DNA from: Treponema sp. UBA4319
Lineage (GTDB): Bacteria; Spirochaetota; Spirochaetia; Treponematales; Treponemataceae
DNA: 20,025 nucleotides
Direction of reading: 5' to 3'
Assembly: GCA_002393865.1 (NCBI GenBank)
Contig: DGUD01000215.1
Coordinates: 1-20,025 of the forward strand
The position numbers and the translations under genes are program-made. This document shows positions 1 to 5,547 of this stretch, piece after piece; within the stretch, counting starts at the first letter, position 1; each line of letters begins with the position of its first letter. The notes under the pieces were generated by a model. It saw nothing but the letters and a program-made list of their open reading frames with translations, made no database searches and had not been told where the DNA came from.

Positions 1-33
1 TGAGATGTATTTTATCTGAATACGGACGCGGTA

Positions 34-62
34 TTGGAAAATTATGTAAACTGTTTTAAAAT
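34..62 (+). promoter_or_regulatory. Putative upstream sigma-70-like promoter
   Basis: TTGGAA at 34-39 and TAAAAT at 57-62 are separated by 17 bases, which fits a sigma-70-type promoter. Transcription would start near 69 and run through the palindrome at 85-222 towards rpmB. It could be an extra rpmB promoter, or the leftover promoter or terminator region of a gene to the left of the window. The match is good, but the region is A/T-rich, so a chance match is possible. Confidence 0.4.
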
Positions 63-84
63 GATTTTCTTTTTTATGCTACCA

Positions 85-222
85 AAGCCAAGGATTCAAC
101 ATAAAAAATGCGCGGAAGCGGAAAAACGCCCGGGCTGCCATTTGCAAAGCGAAGCGTGCAACCGGCAGTCCGGGTGTTTTCCACTGGGAGCGCATTTTTG
201 TTTTCATGCTGAAGCCCTGTGA
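85..222. repeat. Long imperfect palindromic element, copy A
   Basis: The element folds back on itself in nested arms. AAAAATGCGC (104-113) pairs with GCGCATTTTT (190-199). GGAAAA plus CGCCCGGGCTGCC (120-125, 127-139) pairs with GGCAGTCCGGGTG plus TTTTCC (164-182). An inner TTGCA/TGCAA stem is at 142-146 and 157-161. The outer ends are also related: the right end, read on the minus strand, is GGCTTCAGCAT, and the left end is GATTCAACAT. Related sequence occurs at about 1625-1765 and 16683-16780. The form suggests a REP/MITE-like non-autonomous repeat. The T-rich arms could also work as a terminator in either direction. No protein-coding role is supported. Confidence 0.65.
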
Positions 223-280
223 AAACAGCTGCGGGTACTTGCAAAAAATGCAGAAATCCTCTAAAATAGGGCATTCATAA

Positions 281-309
281 TTGACATGATGCAGTTGATT
301 ATGTAGAAT
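281..309 (+). promoter_or_regulatory. rpmB promoter
   Basis: TTGACA at 281-286 and TAGAAT at 304-309 are separated by 17 bases. This gives a leader of about 40 nt before the rpmB start at 357. It is a near-consensus sigma-70-type promoter and fits a strongly expressed ribosomal protein gene. Confidence 0.8.
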
Positions 310-356
310 AGCTATGCTCATGCTTAAGTGAAACAAAGAACAGGTAGGTAAGAGAT

Positions 357-593
357 ATGTCAAGAACATGTGATATTTGCGGTAAGCACACGATGTACGG
401 TAACAAAGTCAGCAACTCATACAACCACACAAAGCGGACATGGAGACCGAATCTCGTCAAAATCAAGACCGAGCTGGGCGGGACAACCTGCACGCTCCGC
501 ATCTGCACGCAGTGCCTCAAGAGCGACTTCATCACCAAAAAGGTGAGCGTTGTTCCTGCAAACGTCGGCGCACAGAAGGCAGAGAGCAAATAA
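357..593 (+). CDS. rpmB: 50S ribosomal protein L28 (zinc-binding form)
   Basis: This 78-residue protein begins MSRTCDICGK and carries the L28 signature of an N-terminal KxxxxGNxVSxSxxxTKRxWxPNL-type stretch (residues 11-33). It is a structural protein of the large ribosomal subunit. CxxC pairs at Cys5/Cys8 and Cys50/Cys53 mark the zinc-ribbon version rather than the Cys-free paralogue that some bacteria keep for zinc starvation. The start is supported by an AGGTAGG-type ribosome binding site at about 342-349 and by the promoter at 281-309. It is monocistronic, with an intrinsic terminator directly after it. No second L28 copy lies in this window. The identification is firm. Confidence 0.96.
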   Translation: MSRTCDICGKHTMYGNKVSNSYNHTKRTWRPNLVKIKTELGGTTCTLRICTQCLKSDFITKKVSVVPANVGAQKAESK

Positions 594-618
594 GCGAGCG
601 GCTTGCATATCCTGCGAG

Positions 619-648
619 AAACCGTCCTTTCGGACGGTTTTTTTTATT
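619..648 (+). terminator. rpmB intrinsic terminator
   Basis: A perfect 9-bp stem, AAACCGTCC (619-627) and GGACGGTTT (632-640), has a four-base loop and runs into an eight-base T tract. It lies about 25 nt after the rpmB stop. The minus-strand hydrolase gene ends at 690, so this element also separates the two convergent genes. Confidence 0.93.
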
Positions 649-689
649 GCCGCAGACAGCCTGCGGAAGGCCGTTCCGCGGGGACAGGC

Positions 690-1583
690 TCAGGCACGGA
701 GCACCAGCCCGTCGTATGCAGGGCCGACGCTGCCCCCGTGCCGCACGATGCCCTGCAGCTCCGGGTAGCCGGGCAGTACGCCGCGCACAAAGCGCCGGAT
801 TCCCCGGTGGGACATATCATGCGTGATATGCGTCAGCCACGTATGCCGGGCTCCTAAGCGTTCGGCAACGGAGAGCGCCTGCTCAAAGCTCAGATGGGTC
901 GCATGGGGCTTGACCCGCAGCCCGTCAATCACCAGGTGCTCCAGTATGCCGCCCTGCTCCCGCACGAGCCGCAGCGAATCTTCCGGCACAAGGCTGCAGT
1001 CGGTCAGGTAGGCGATGCTGTGCCGCAGCCCGGCGCGGGACTCGGTCAGCAGCCAGCCGCTATCCTGCAGCTCGCCGTGAAGCAGCGGTACCGGAACAAT
1101 CTCCAGCCCGCCCACCACGAGCGGATGCCCCGCAGAAAAAGCGGCGCAGTCCACAAGGTCAAGCTTCGGTTTGCCGCCGCCGAGCTGCACCGTCCTGAAA
1201 ATATAATCGAAGGCCATCCGGATGTGCGCGAGCGTGGGCGCATTCGCGTAGACGGGCAGCCCGTTGCCCTGCGTCTCCATGCTCCGGGGGTTGCCGGCGC
1301 AGCAGTCGGACGACTTTGTGTGGCTAAAGATGCGCAGGTCGTCCAGCCCGTGCAGGTGGTCGGCATGGGCATGGGTGATGAGCACGGCATCGAGGCTCCT
1401 GATGCCGTAGCGGAGCGCCTGCACACGGAATTCCGGCCCCGTATCGATGACAATCTGCGCCGGGCTGCGCACAAAGGCGCTGCAGCGGGAACGCTTGTCC
1501 CTGGCGCTGATCGAGCGGCAGACGCGGCAGGTGCAGCCGATGACCGGTACGCCGTGGCTGGTACCAGTCCCCATAAGAATCAT
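690..1583 (-). CDS. PhnP-like MBL-fold metallohydrolase
   Basis: A 297-residue cytosolic metallo-beta-lactamase-fold protein. Residues 1-10 (MILMGTGTSH) form the first strand and glycine-rich turn. Cys17, Cys19 and Cys22 (GCTCRVC) match the structural zinc knuckle of PhnP-type enzymes. The metal-binding motif HxHxDH is complete at His71, His73, Asp75 and His76. Relatives include phosphoribosyl 1,2-cyclic phosphodiesterase and other phosphodiesterases, but no phn genes lie nearby, so the substrate cannot be named. Two starts are possible. ATG at 1589 sits only two bases after the GGAG, while ATG at 1583 has an eight-base spacing and was chosen. The -10 box at 1596-1601 would place the transcript start close to 1589, giving a very short leader. 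Confidence 0.85.
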   Translation of the reverse strand: MILMGTGTSHGVPVIGCTCRVCRSISARDKRSRCSAFVRSPAQIVIDTGPEFRVQALRYGIRSLDAVLITHAHADHLHGLDDLRIFSHTKSSDCCAGNPRSMETQGNGLPVYANAPTLAHIRMAFDYIFRTVQLGGGKPKLDLVDCAAFSAGHPLVVGGLEIVPVPLLHGELQDSGWLLTESRAGLRHSIAYLTDCSLVPEDSLRLVREQGGILEHLVIDGLRVKPHATHLSFEQALSVAERLGARHTWLTHITHDMSHRGIRRFVRGVLPGYPELQGIVRHGGSVGPAYDGLVLRA

Positions 1584-1595
1584 TTCCATAGCTCC

Positions 1596-1624
1596 AGTAT
1601 ACCGGAGAAGACCACAAAAGTCAC
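1596..1624 (-). promoter_or_regulatory. Putative promoter of the MBL-fold gene
   Basis: On the minus strand, TATACT (1601-1596) lies 17 bases downstream of GTGACT (1624-1619). The -10 is strong and the -35 partial. Initiation would fall at about 1589, almost on the first possible start codon. The transcript would be leaderless or carry only a few bases before translation starts. Confidence 0.5.
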
Positions 1625-1765
1625 CAAGGGCTTCAGCATGAAGACAAAAAAATGCGCCCTCTGCGGAAAAACGCCCGCTACCCGCAGCTTGGAGCGCAAC
1701 ACGCCACAAGGGTACGGAAAACAGTTCTGTGTGGAGCGGGAAGGAAAATCCGGCTGAAAACCCGC
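1625..1765. repeat. Diverged palindromic element, copy B
   Basis: Reading plus, it starts GGGCTTCAGCATGAA (1628-1642), then an A-run into ATGCGC (1646-1657), then GCGGAAAAACGCCCG (1663-1677). The first block matches the right end of copy A read in reverse. The ATGCGC and GCGGAAAAACGCCCG blocks match the left arm of copy A directly. The second half is less symmetric, keeping GGAGCG followed about 14 bases later by GCTGAA, the same pair and spacing as copy A. It lies directly upstream of the minus-strand hydrolase promoter. The boundaries, especially the right one, are approximate. Confidence 0.5.
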
Positions 1766-1929
1766 ATGGCTTGAAACCGCGTTGCAGGCACGGCGCGGTA
1801 CGAGCAAAGCGAGTTCAATACCTATTCCTCGCCACAGCGTTTTTTTCGGCCGGATTTGCCCGGAATCAGATACCACTCCCGCCGGGAGCGGAACACAAAA
1901 TTGATTTCCGTGAAAAGCCACGGCCGGTC
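1766..1929. other. Gene-free stretch upstream of rpsU
   Basis: No gene is supported here. The stretch holds short palindromes such as CTCCCGCCGGGAG (1876-1888) and a CCGTG/CACGG pair near 1908-1923, but no recognised site. A 118-residue open frame on the minus strand crosses it, but that frame also runs through repeat B and lacks family features. Confidence 0.4.
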
Positions 1930-1958
1930 TTGACATTTCCCCGGAATTCCTTCATACT
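1930..1958 (+). promoter_or_regulatory. rpsU promoter
   Basis: TTGACA (1930-1935) and CATACT (1953-1958) are separated by 17 bases. Transcription would begin at about 1965, leaving a leader near 40 nt before the rpsU start at 2005. The open frame that extends upstream of rpsU to 1729 is therefore not part of the protein. Confidence 0.75.
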
Positions 1959-2004
1959 GAGATTCCCTGCGGAACTGCCGCTGGTGAGGATGGTGAAAAC
2001 AAGA

Positions 2005-2226
2005 ATGGCAAGCATTACCGTTGAAAGCAACGAGAACCTTGAGAAAGCTATCAAACGCTTCAAGAGGATGGTTGAAAAGGAAGGCATTATCCGCGAGTAC
2101 AAGAAGCGCGAGTATTACGAGAAGCCCTCCACAATCCTCAACCGCAAGAACAAGGCTATCCAGCGCAAACTGCTGAAGAAGAACCACAGCAACAGCAGAC
2201 CGCATGACTCAAAGTCTTCATACTAA
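2005..2226 (+). CDS. rpsU: 30S ribosomal protein S21
   Basis: A 73-residue basic protein starting [20 protein letters not shown], the standard S21 beginning, followed by KREYYEKPS (about residues 33-41) and a lysine/arginine-rich helix. S21 sits on the platform of the small subunit and helps mRNA engagement at initiation. ATG at 2005 was chosen over ATG at 1990 because GGTGA at 1992-1996 is correctly spaced and because known S21 proteins start at this point. The C-terminal tail is rich in Ser, Asn and His ([13 protein letters not shown]). The last 23 bases overlap the start of the next open frame. A strong hairpin with a T tract follows 17 bases after the stop. Confidence 0.95.
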   Translation: MASITVESNENLEKAIKRFKRMVEKEGIIREYKKREYYEKPSTILNRKNKAIQRKLLKKNHSNSRPHDSKSSY

Positions 2227-3112
2227 GCGCATATCAGGCCTAAGAAAAGGAACCTTCAGGTTTTTCTGGGGGTTCTTTTTTTTGCTTACGCTGGCCGCTG
2301 GCACGGCCTTCCTTTCAGCATGCACGAGCACACGCCTCCCGCAAACCGGCACGGAAGCCCTGCTCCCCGCCACAATCGCGTGGCAGCAGCAATCGCCCGG
2401 CATCCAGACATTCAGCCACAGCATAGCGGGGCAGCCCGCGCGATACCATGTCGTGCGCATAGAGCTTGCCGACCGCCGCATCAGGGTAGACGCCTACCCG
2501 CCGCCGTCCGCAGGCGGGGACGGAAGCTTTGCCCCGCAGGACATACGCCGCTTTGCCAGCAGCTGCGGCTGCTCGGTCGCCGTGAACACCACGCCCTTTA
2601 TGCGGGCGCAGGCAGGGCGTCTGCGGGCGGCGGGAATCCATAAAGTACGGGGCATACAGCGCTCCGCTCCCGTGGAGCGCTATGCCGCGCTGGCGCTCAG
2701 CGGGCAGCAGGAAAGCGACGGCAGCTACACGCAGCTCCGCGCGGCGGTCATCGGCTCGCAGACAAGCGCCGCATGCGACGTCCCTGATTTTGTGTTCGGG
2801 GGATTCTTTGTCATCCTCAAAGACGGGGACATCGTCCCGTTCAGCACGGAAAGCTACGATTCCCGCAGCGCCGCGGGAACAAACGCCGACGGCTCCGTGC
2901 TGTGGCTGCTCTGCGCGGAGGGGGAGCGCAGCTGGCAGAGTAAAGGGCTCTCCTTCCAGCAATGCGCCAGGATTCTCAAGGAACTGGGCTGCACGGATGC
3001 GCTCCAGTTTGACGGCGGCGGGGCAGCCCAGCTGTGCGTCGGGGGCGCATCGCTGCTCCCCTACACGCCGCCCCACGCCTACGGCTGCTGCATGGGGCTC
3101 AGCCCGCAGTAG
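2204..3112 (+). CDS. Phosphodiester glycosidase (NAGPA/DUF2233) lipoprotein
   Basis: A 302-residue exported protein. Residues 1-40 form a lipoprotein signal peptide with a long basic n-region, a hydrophobic core and the lipobox LSAC ending at Cys40. The rest matches the phosphodiester glycosidase (NAGPA, DUF2233) family: VNTTPF (about 129-134), FVFGGFFVI and the DGGGAAQL motif near the C-terminus. Relatives cleave GlcNAc-1-phosphodiester links or process cell-envelope glycans, but the substrate here is unknown. The only ATG with a complete signal peptide is at 2204, inside rpsU in another frame. No good ribosome binding site precedes it. A TTG at 2282 follows a G-run but would remove the basic n-region. 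The rpsU terminator hairpin lies within codons 14-27, so expression may depend on readthrough. Confidence 0.8.
   Translation: MTQSLHTKRISGLRKGTFRFFWGFFFLLTLAAGTAFLSACTSTRLPQTGTEALLPATIAWQQQSPGIQTFSHSIAGQPARYHVVRIELADRRIRVDAYPPPSAGGDGSFAPQDIRRFASSCGCSVAVNTTPFMRAQAGRLRAAGIHKVRGIQRSAPVERYAALALSGQQESDGSYTQLRAAVIGSQTSAACDVPDFVFGGFFVILKDGDIVPFSTESYDSRSAAGTNADGSVLWLLCAEGERSWQSKGLSFQQCARILKELGCTDALQFDGGGAAQLCVGGASLLPYTPPHAYGCCMGLSPQ
2244..2283 (+). terminator. rpsU terminator or attenuator inside the next gene
   Basis: GAACCTTCAG (2250-2259) can pair continuously with CTGGGGGTTC (2266-2275), using two G-T wobbles, around a six-base loop. It is flanked by an A-run on the left and eight Ts on the right. 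It has the form of a complete intrinsic terminator 17 bases after the rpsU stop, yet it lies inside the signal-peptide codons of the downstream lipoprotein gene. Confidence 0.75.
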
Positions 3113-3134
3113 CGCCCCCGGACGCCCCGGAGCC

Positions 3135-3162
3135 ACGCGGCTAACGCCGCATGCCGTTTTTT
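3135..3162 (+). terminator. Weak possible terminator after the lipoprotein gene
   Basis: GCGGC and GCCGC form a five-bp stem around TAAC (3137-3150). A six-base T tract starts seven bases later. An alternative CGGC/GCCG pairing would abut the T tract. It lies between the convergent lipoprotein gene and argC. The stem is short, so the call is tentative. Confidence 0.35.
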
Positions 3163-3200
3163 CAGCTGTGTCCGCCGCTCCTGCTGCCGGGCGGGTCTCC

Positions 3201-4292
3201 TTAGAAGGCCGGGGGAACAAAATCCAGGGCGGTGCGCTCGTCAAAGCCGTACATCAGGTTCATATTCTGCACCGCCTGCCCGGAGGCGCCCTTCATCATA
3301 TTGTCAAGGCAGCTGACCAGCTCCAGCATCCTGCCGCCATCCACCACAAAGACCTGCATGTCGCAGTAGTTGGTGTAGCGCACCGTGCGGGTGGTGGGGT
3401 TCACGCCCGCAGGCAGCACGCGCACAAAGGGCTCCCCGGCGTAGGCCTTTTCGTACAGCGCCCGCACCGCCGCGGCGGCATCCCCGCCGTGCTCCTGTGC
3501 GAGCGAGGCGACGCGGGCGGCGCCTTCCTCCGTCAGCGGCGCGTAGATGGTGCTCAGTATGCCGCGGTTCTGCGGAATCAGATGCGGCGTAAAGATGACG
3601 TTCACGTCCGTGCCCGCGATGAGCGAGCAGTTGCGCGCAATCTCGCTCTGGTGGCGGTGGCAGCCGACCTTGTAGGCGGAAAAGCTCTCGCCGCACTCGC
3701 AGAACTGGTTCGCCATGGACGGGTTGCGGCCGGAGCCGGTAACGCCGCTCTTGCTGTCAACGATAATGGCGTCCGTGCGCACAAGCTTCTCCCGGAGCGC
3801 GGGCAGCAGGGCAAGGGTCGCGCTGGTCACGTAGCAGCCGGGGTTGCCGATGACGCGGGCGGAGCGGATCGCGTCTCGGTTCATCTCCGGGGAACCATAC
3901 ACGCATTCCTCGTGCACGGCCGGGAACTGCCAGTCCTTGCCGTACCACTGCTTGAAGGTAGCCTCGTCCATACCGTAGCGGAAGTCCGCGCTCAGGTCGA
4001 TGAGCTTCTTGCCGTGCCGCACGCAGTAATCGGCGTACTGCTCCGCGATGCCGTGCGGGAGCGCCGTGAACACGACATCGGCCTGCTCCTTCACCTCGTC
4101 GGCGGTCAGCAGCCTGCCATCGCTCTTTGTGCCCAGCTGCCCCAGCAGATTCTGGTACACCGCATCGATGCGCTGCCCCTCAAAGCTCACGGAGCTCGCA
4201 AAGATTTTCTCCACCTGCGGATGCCGGAGCAGTATCCTGAACAGCTCCACCCCGGCGTATCCGGTCGCGCCTATGATTCCGGCTTTTATCAT
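3201..4292 (-). CDS. argC: N-acetyl-gamma-glutamyl-phosphate reductase
   Basis: A 363-residue cytosolic enzyme of arginine biosynthesis. It reduces N-acetylglutamyl phosphate to the semialdehyde with NADPH. The N-terminal Rossmann motif is GIIGATGYAGVEL (residues 5-17). The active-site cysteine is Cys153 in GNPGCYVT, and the conserved HRHQSEI follows at about 218-224. The length matches the long bacterial ArgC type. The start at 4292 is preceded by GGAGGAAGG at ideal spacing. No other arginine gene lies in the window, so argC stands alone here. On its own strand an A/T-rich block about 50 bases upstream (4337-4344) could hold the promoter -10, but no convincing -35 was found and no clear ArgR box was seen. 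Confidence 0.95.
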   Translation of the reverse strand: MIKAGIIGATGYAGVELFRILLRHPQVEKIFASSVSFEGQRIDAVYQNLLGQLGTKSDGRLLTADEVKEQADVVFTALPHGIAEQYADYCVRHGKKLIDLSADFRYGMDEATFKQWYGKDWQFPAVHEECVYGSPEMNRDAIRSARVIGNPGCYVTSATLALLPALREKLVRTDAIIVDSKSGVTGSGRNPSMANQFCECGESFSAYKVGCHRHQSEIARNCSLIAGTDVNVIFTPHLIPQNRGILSTIYAPLTEEGAARVASLAQEHGGDAAAAVRALYEKAYAGEPFVRVLPAGVNPTTRTVRYTNYCDMQVFVVDGGRMLELVSCLDNMMKGASGQAVQNMNLMYGFDERTALDFVPPAF

Positions 4293-4450
4293 ACCTTCCT
4301 CCCGCCCGCTCCCCGCAGCAGCACAAGAAGCGCAATGAAATATATTGCCTGCAAAGCTTCAAAGCGCTTCCTGCAAGCCGGCCTCAAAAAACGACTTTTG
4401 AAAGCGGCTCAAGTAACCAGAAGAGGGGCTCAGTTGTTGTAAAAGAAAGC

Positions 4451-4481
4451 CCATGAAAAGCCCGGAAAGGCTTTTGCATGG
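4451..4481. other. Strong hairpin upstream of the TPR lipoprotein
   Basis: CCAT plus AAAAGCC (4451-4454, 4456-4462) pairs with GGCTTTT plus ATGG (4469-4475, 4478-4481) around a six-base loop. It lies between the divergent argC and TPR lipoprotein genes, just before the latter's likely -10 box. It has no long T tract, so a regulatory or repeat origin fits better than a terminator. The rest of the 4293-4515 gap shows nothing recognisable. Confidence 0.4.
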
Positions 4482-4503
4482 TGCCTAAAGCTGCAAAAAA
4501 TGA

Positions 4504-4509
4504 TACACT
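4504..4509 (+). promoter_or_regulatory. Possible -10 box of the TPR lipoprotein gene
   Basis: TACACT resembles a -10 hexamer and lies 25 bases before the preferred start codon. The -35 region at the right distance (4481-4486) is poor. If it is used, the transcript would begin near 4516, right on the first in-frame ATG. Confidence 0.3.
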
Positions 4510-4533
4510 GAAGGAATGAAAGATTCAAGGTTT

Positions 4534-5115
4534 ATGGAAAAAAAGAAATTCAAGACGGCCACGCTCCTGGCCATAGCGCTCATCGCGCTCGCATCATGTA
4601 GCTCCACTCCCAAGAATCCGCCCCCGGACGACGCGACGGACACGGAAATCATCCAGCTGGCGCAGGATGCCTACGAAAAAGGCAAGCGGAAGCTCGCGCG
4701 ATATTACTACACCGTACTGCTCCAGCGCTACGGCATGGACACGGCGGATTACGTAGAGGGAAGATTCGAGCTGGCGCACCTCTACATGAAGGAAAAAGAC
4801 TACGAGCGCGCAGTCCCCATGCTGGAGGAAGTCATAGAGATATGCGACATCAGCGACTACGGCACCGTGCCCACGGCCTTCCGAAAGCTCGCGGAGCTGG
4901 ATCTTGCCAAAGTTCCGCCCAAGCGGCTTGAGCAGATCCGGGCGGCGCAGTCAAAGGACTTGCAGTCCCAGCAGAGCTATCACGACAGCTACGGCGATTA
5001 CGGCGGATACGAAGATTACGGCGACACGGATGAGGATGACGGCGGAAGCTTCTCCTTTGGCAGCGACTGGCAGCAGGACGGGGATTCTTCCCGCAACGGC
5101 TACTTCAGCTTCTAA
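4534..5115 (+). CDS. TPR-containing lipoprotein, BamD-like
   Basis: A 193-residue exported lipoprotein. Residues 1-22 form a short basic n-region, a hydrophobic core and the lipobox LASC, with Cys22 as the lipidation site. Residues about 40-115 form two or more TPR-like helical hairpins (EIIQLAQDAYEKGKRKLARY, then ELAHLYMKEKDYERAVPML), resembling the start of BamD/YfiO outer-membrane assembly lipoproteins. BamD is usually longer, so the role is inferred only. The C-terminal 45 residues are rich in Tyr, Gly, Asp and Ser (YGDYGGYEDYGD) and end in Phe, which looks disordered and acidic. An in-frame ATG at 4516 would add six residues. The 4534 start was preferred because AAGG lies just before it, though neither site is strong. 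Confidence 0.75.
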   Translation: MEKKKFKTATLLAIALIALASCSSTPKNPPPDDATDTEIIQLAQDAYEKGKRKLARYYYTVLLQRYGMDTADYVEGRFELAHLYMKEKDYERAVPMLEEVIEICDISDYGTVPTAFRKLAELDLAKVPPKRLEQIRAAQSKDLQSQQSYHDSYGDYGGYEDYGDTDEDDGGSFSFGSDWQQDGDSSRNGYFSF

Positions 5116-5242
5116 GAAGCGCCGGGAGCGCCCCGGAGCCCCGCTTTCATGCGGGAAGCGGACATCCAGGCAGCGCCGACCTCTGCAAACAGCGCCGCAG
5201 AGCCAGTGCTGCATGCCGGCGGGAGCTGCCAGGCGCGGCCGG

Positions 5243-5380
5243 AGACAAAAAAGGGGATGTCCAATAAGTTCGTTTCGTAGTGGTTATTGAGCTTGTCGAA
5301 ATGACCACTACGCTATATATGGTGGTTTCGACAGGCTCAACCACCGCATTTTGAACTTTTTAGTCATCCCCTTTTGTTTT
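5243..5380. repeat. Nested inverted repeat, possible bidirectional terminator
   Basis: Outer arms AAAAGGGGATG (5249-5259) and CATCCCCTTTT (5365-5375) are exact complements, and AAGTTC/GAACTT pairs lie inside them. Within are two hairpins: CGTAGTGG/CCACTACG (5276-5283, 5305-5312) and GGTGGTT/AACCACC (5321-5327, 5339-5345). Their loops carry near-complementary TTGAGCTTGTCGAAA and TTTCGACAGGCTCAA, so one long hairpin is an alternative fold. The T-rich ends face both ways, and the element sits between convergent genes, so it could terminate both. The shape also fits a miniature mobile repeat. A GACAGGCTCAA core is, from memory, a common genomic repeat in several bacteria. Confidence 0.75.
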
Positions 5381-5547
5381 CTTATCAGGGGCTCCGGCAT
5401 GAGCTGCATTCCATCTGAAAGCATGCGCGCACCCGCCAGCGCCTTTGCAACGTCCGAGACACAAGCTGCGCCACCGGACCAGGGTTCCCGCCGGGAGCGC
5501 GCATCTGTCTTTATGTAGAAGCCCGCGCCCCATCCGGAATGCCCGGC
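5381..5547. other. Gene-free stretch after the nested repeat
   Basis: No coding or RNA feature is supported between the nested repeat and the end of the VWA gene. Short open frames here are shadows. The 5116-5242 part is likewise empty apart from a small CCCGC/GCGGG hairpin near 5140-5155. Confidence 0.4.

Noticed and set aside
1-33. End of an upstream gene
   Set aside because: A TGA opens the window but too few bases remain to support any coding call.
1580-1936. 118-residue minus-strand open frame between the MBL-fold gene and rpsU
   Set aside because: It runs through repeat B and past the rpsU promoter, has no family features and no ribosome site.
2682-4442. 586-residue plus-strand open frame
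   Set aside because: It is antisense to argC and out of frame with the lipoprotein gene; composition is typical of a shadow in G/C-rich DNA.
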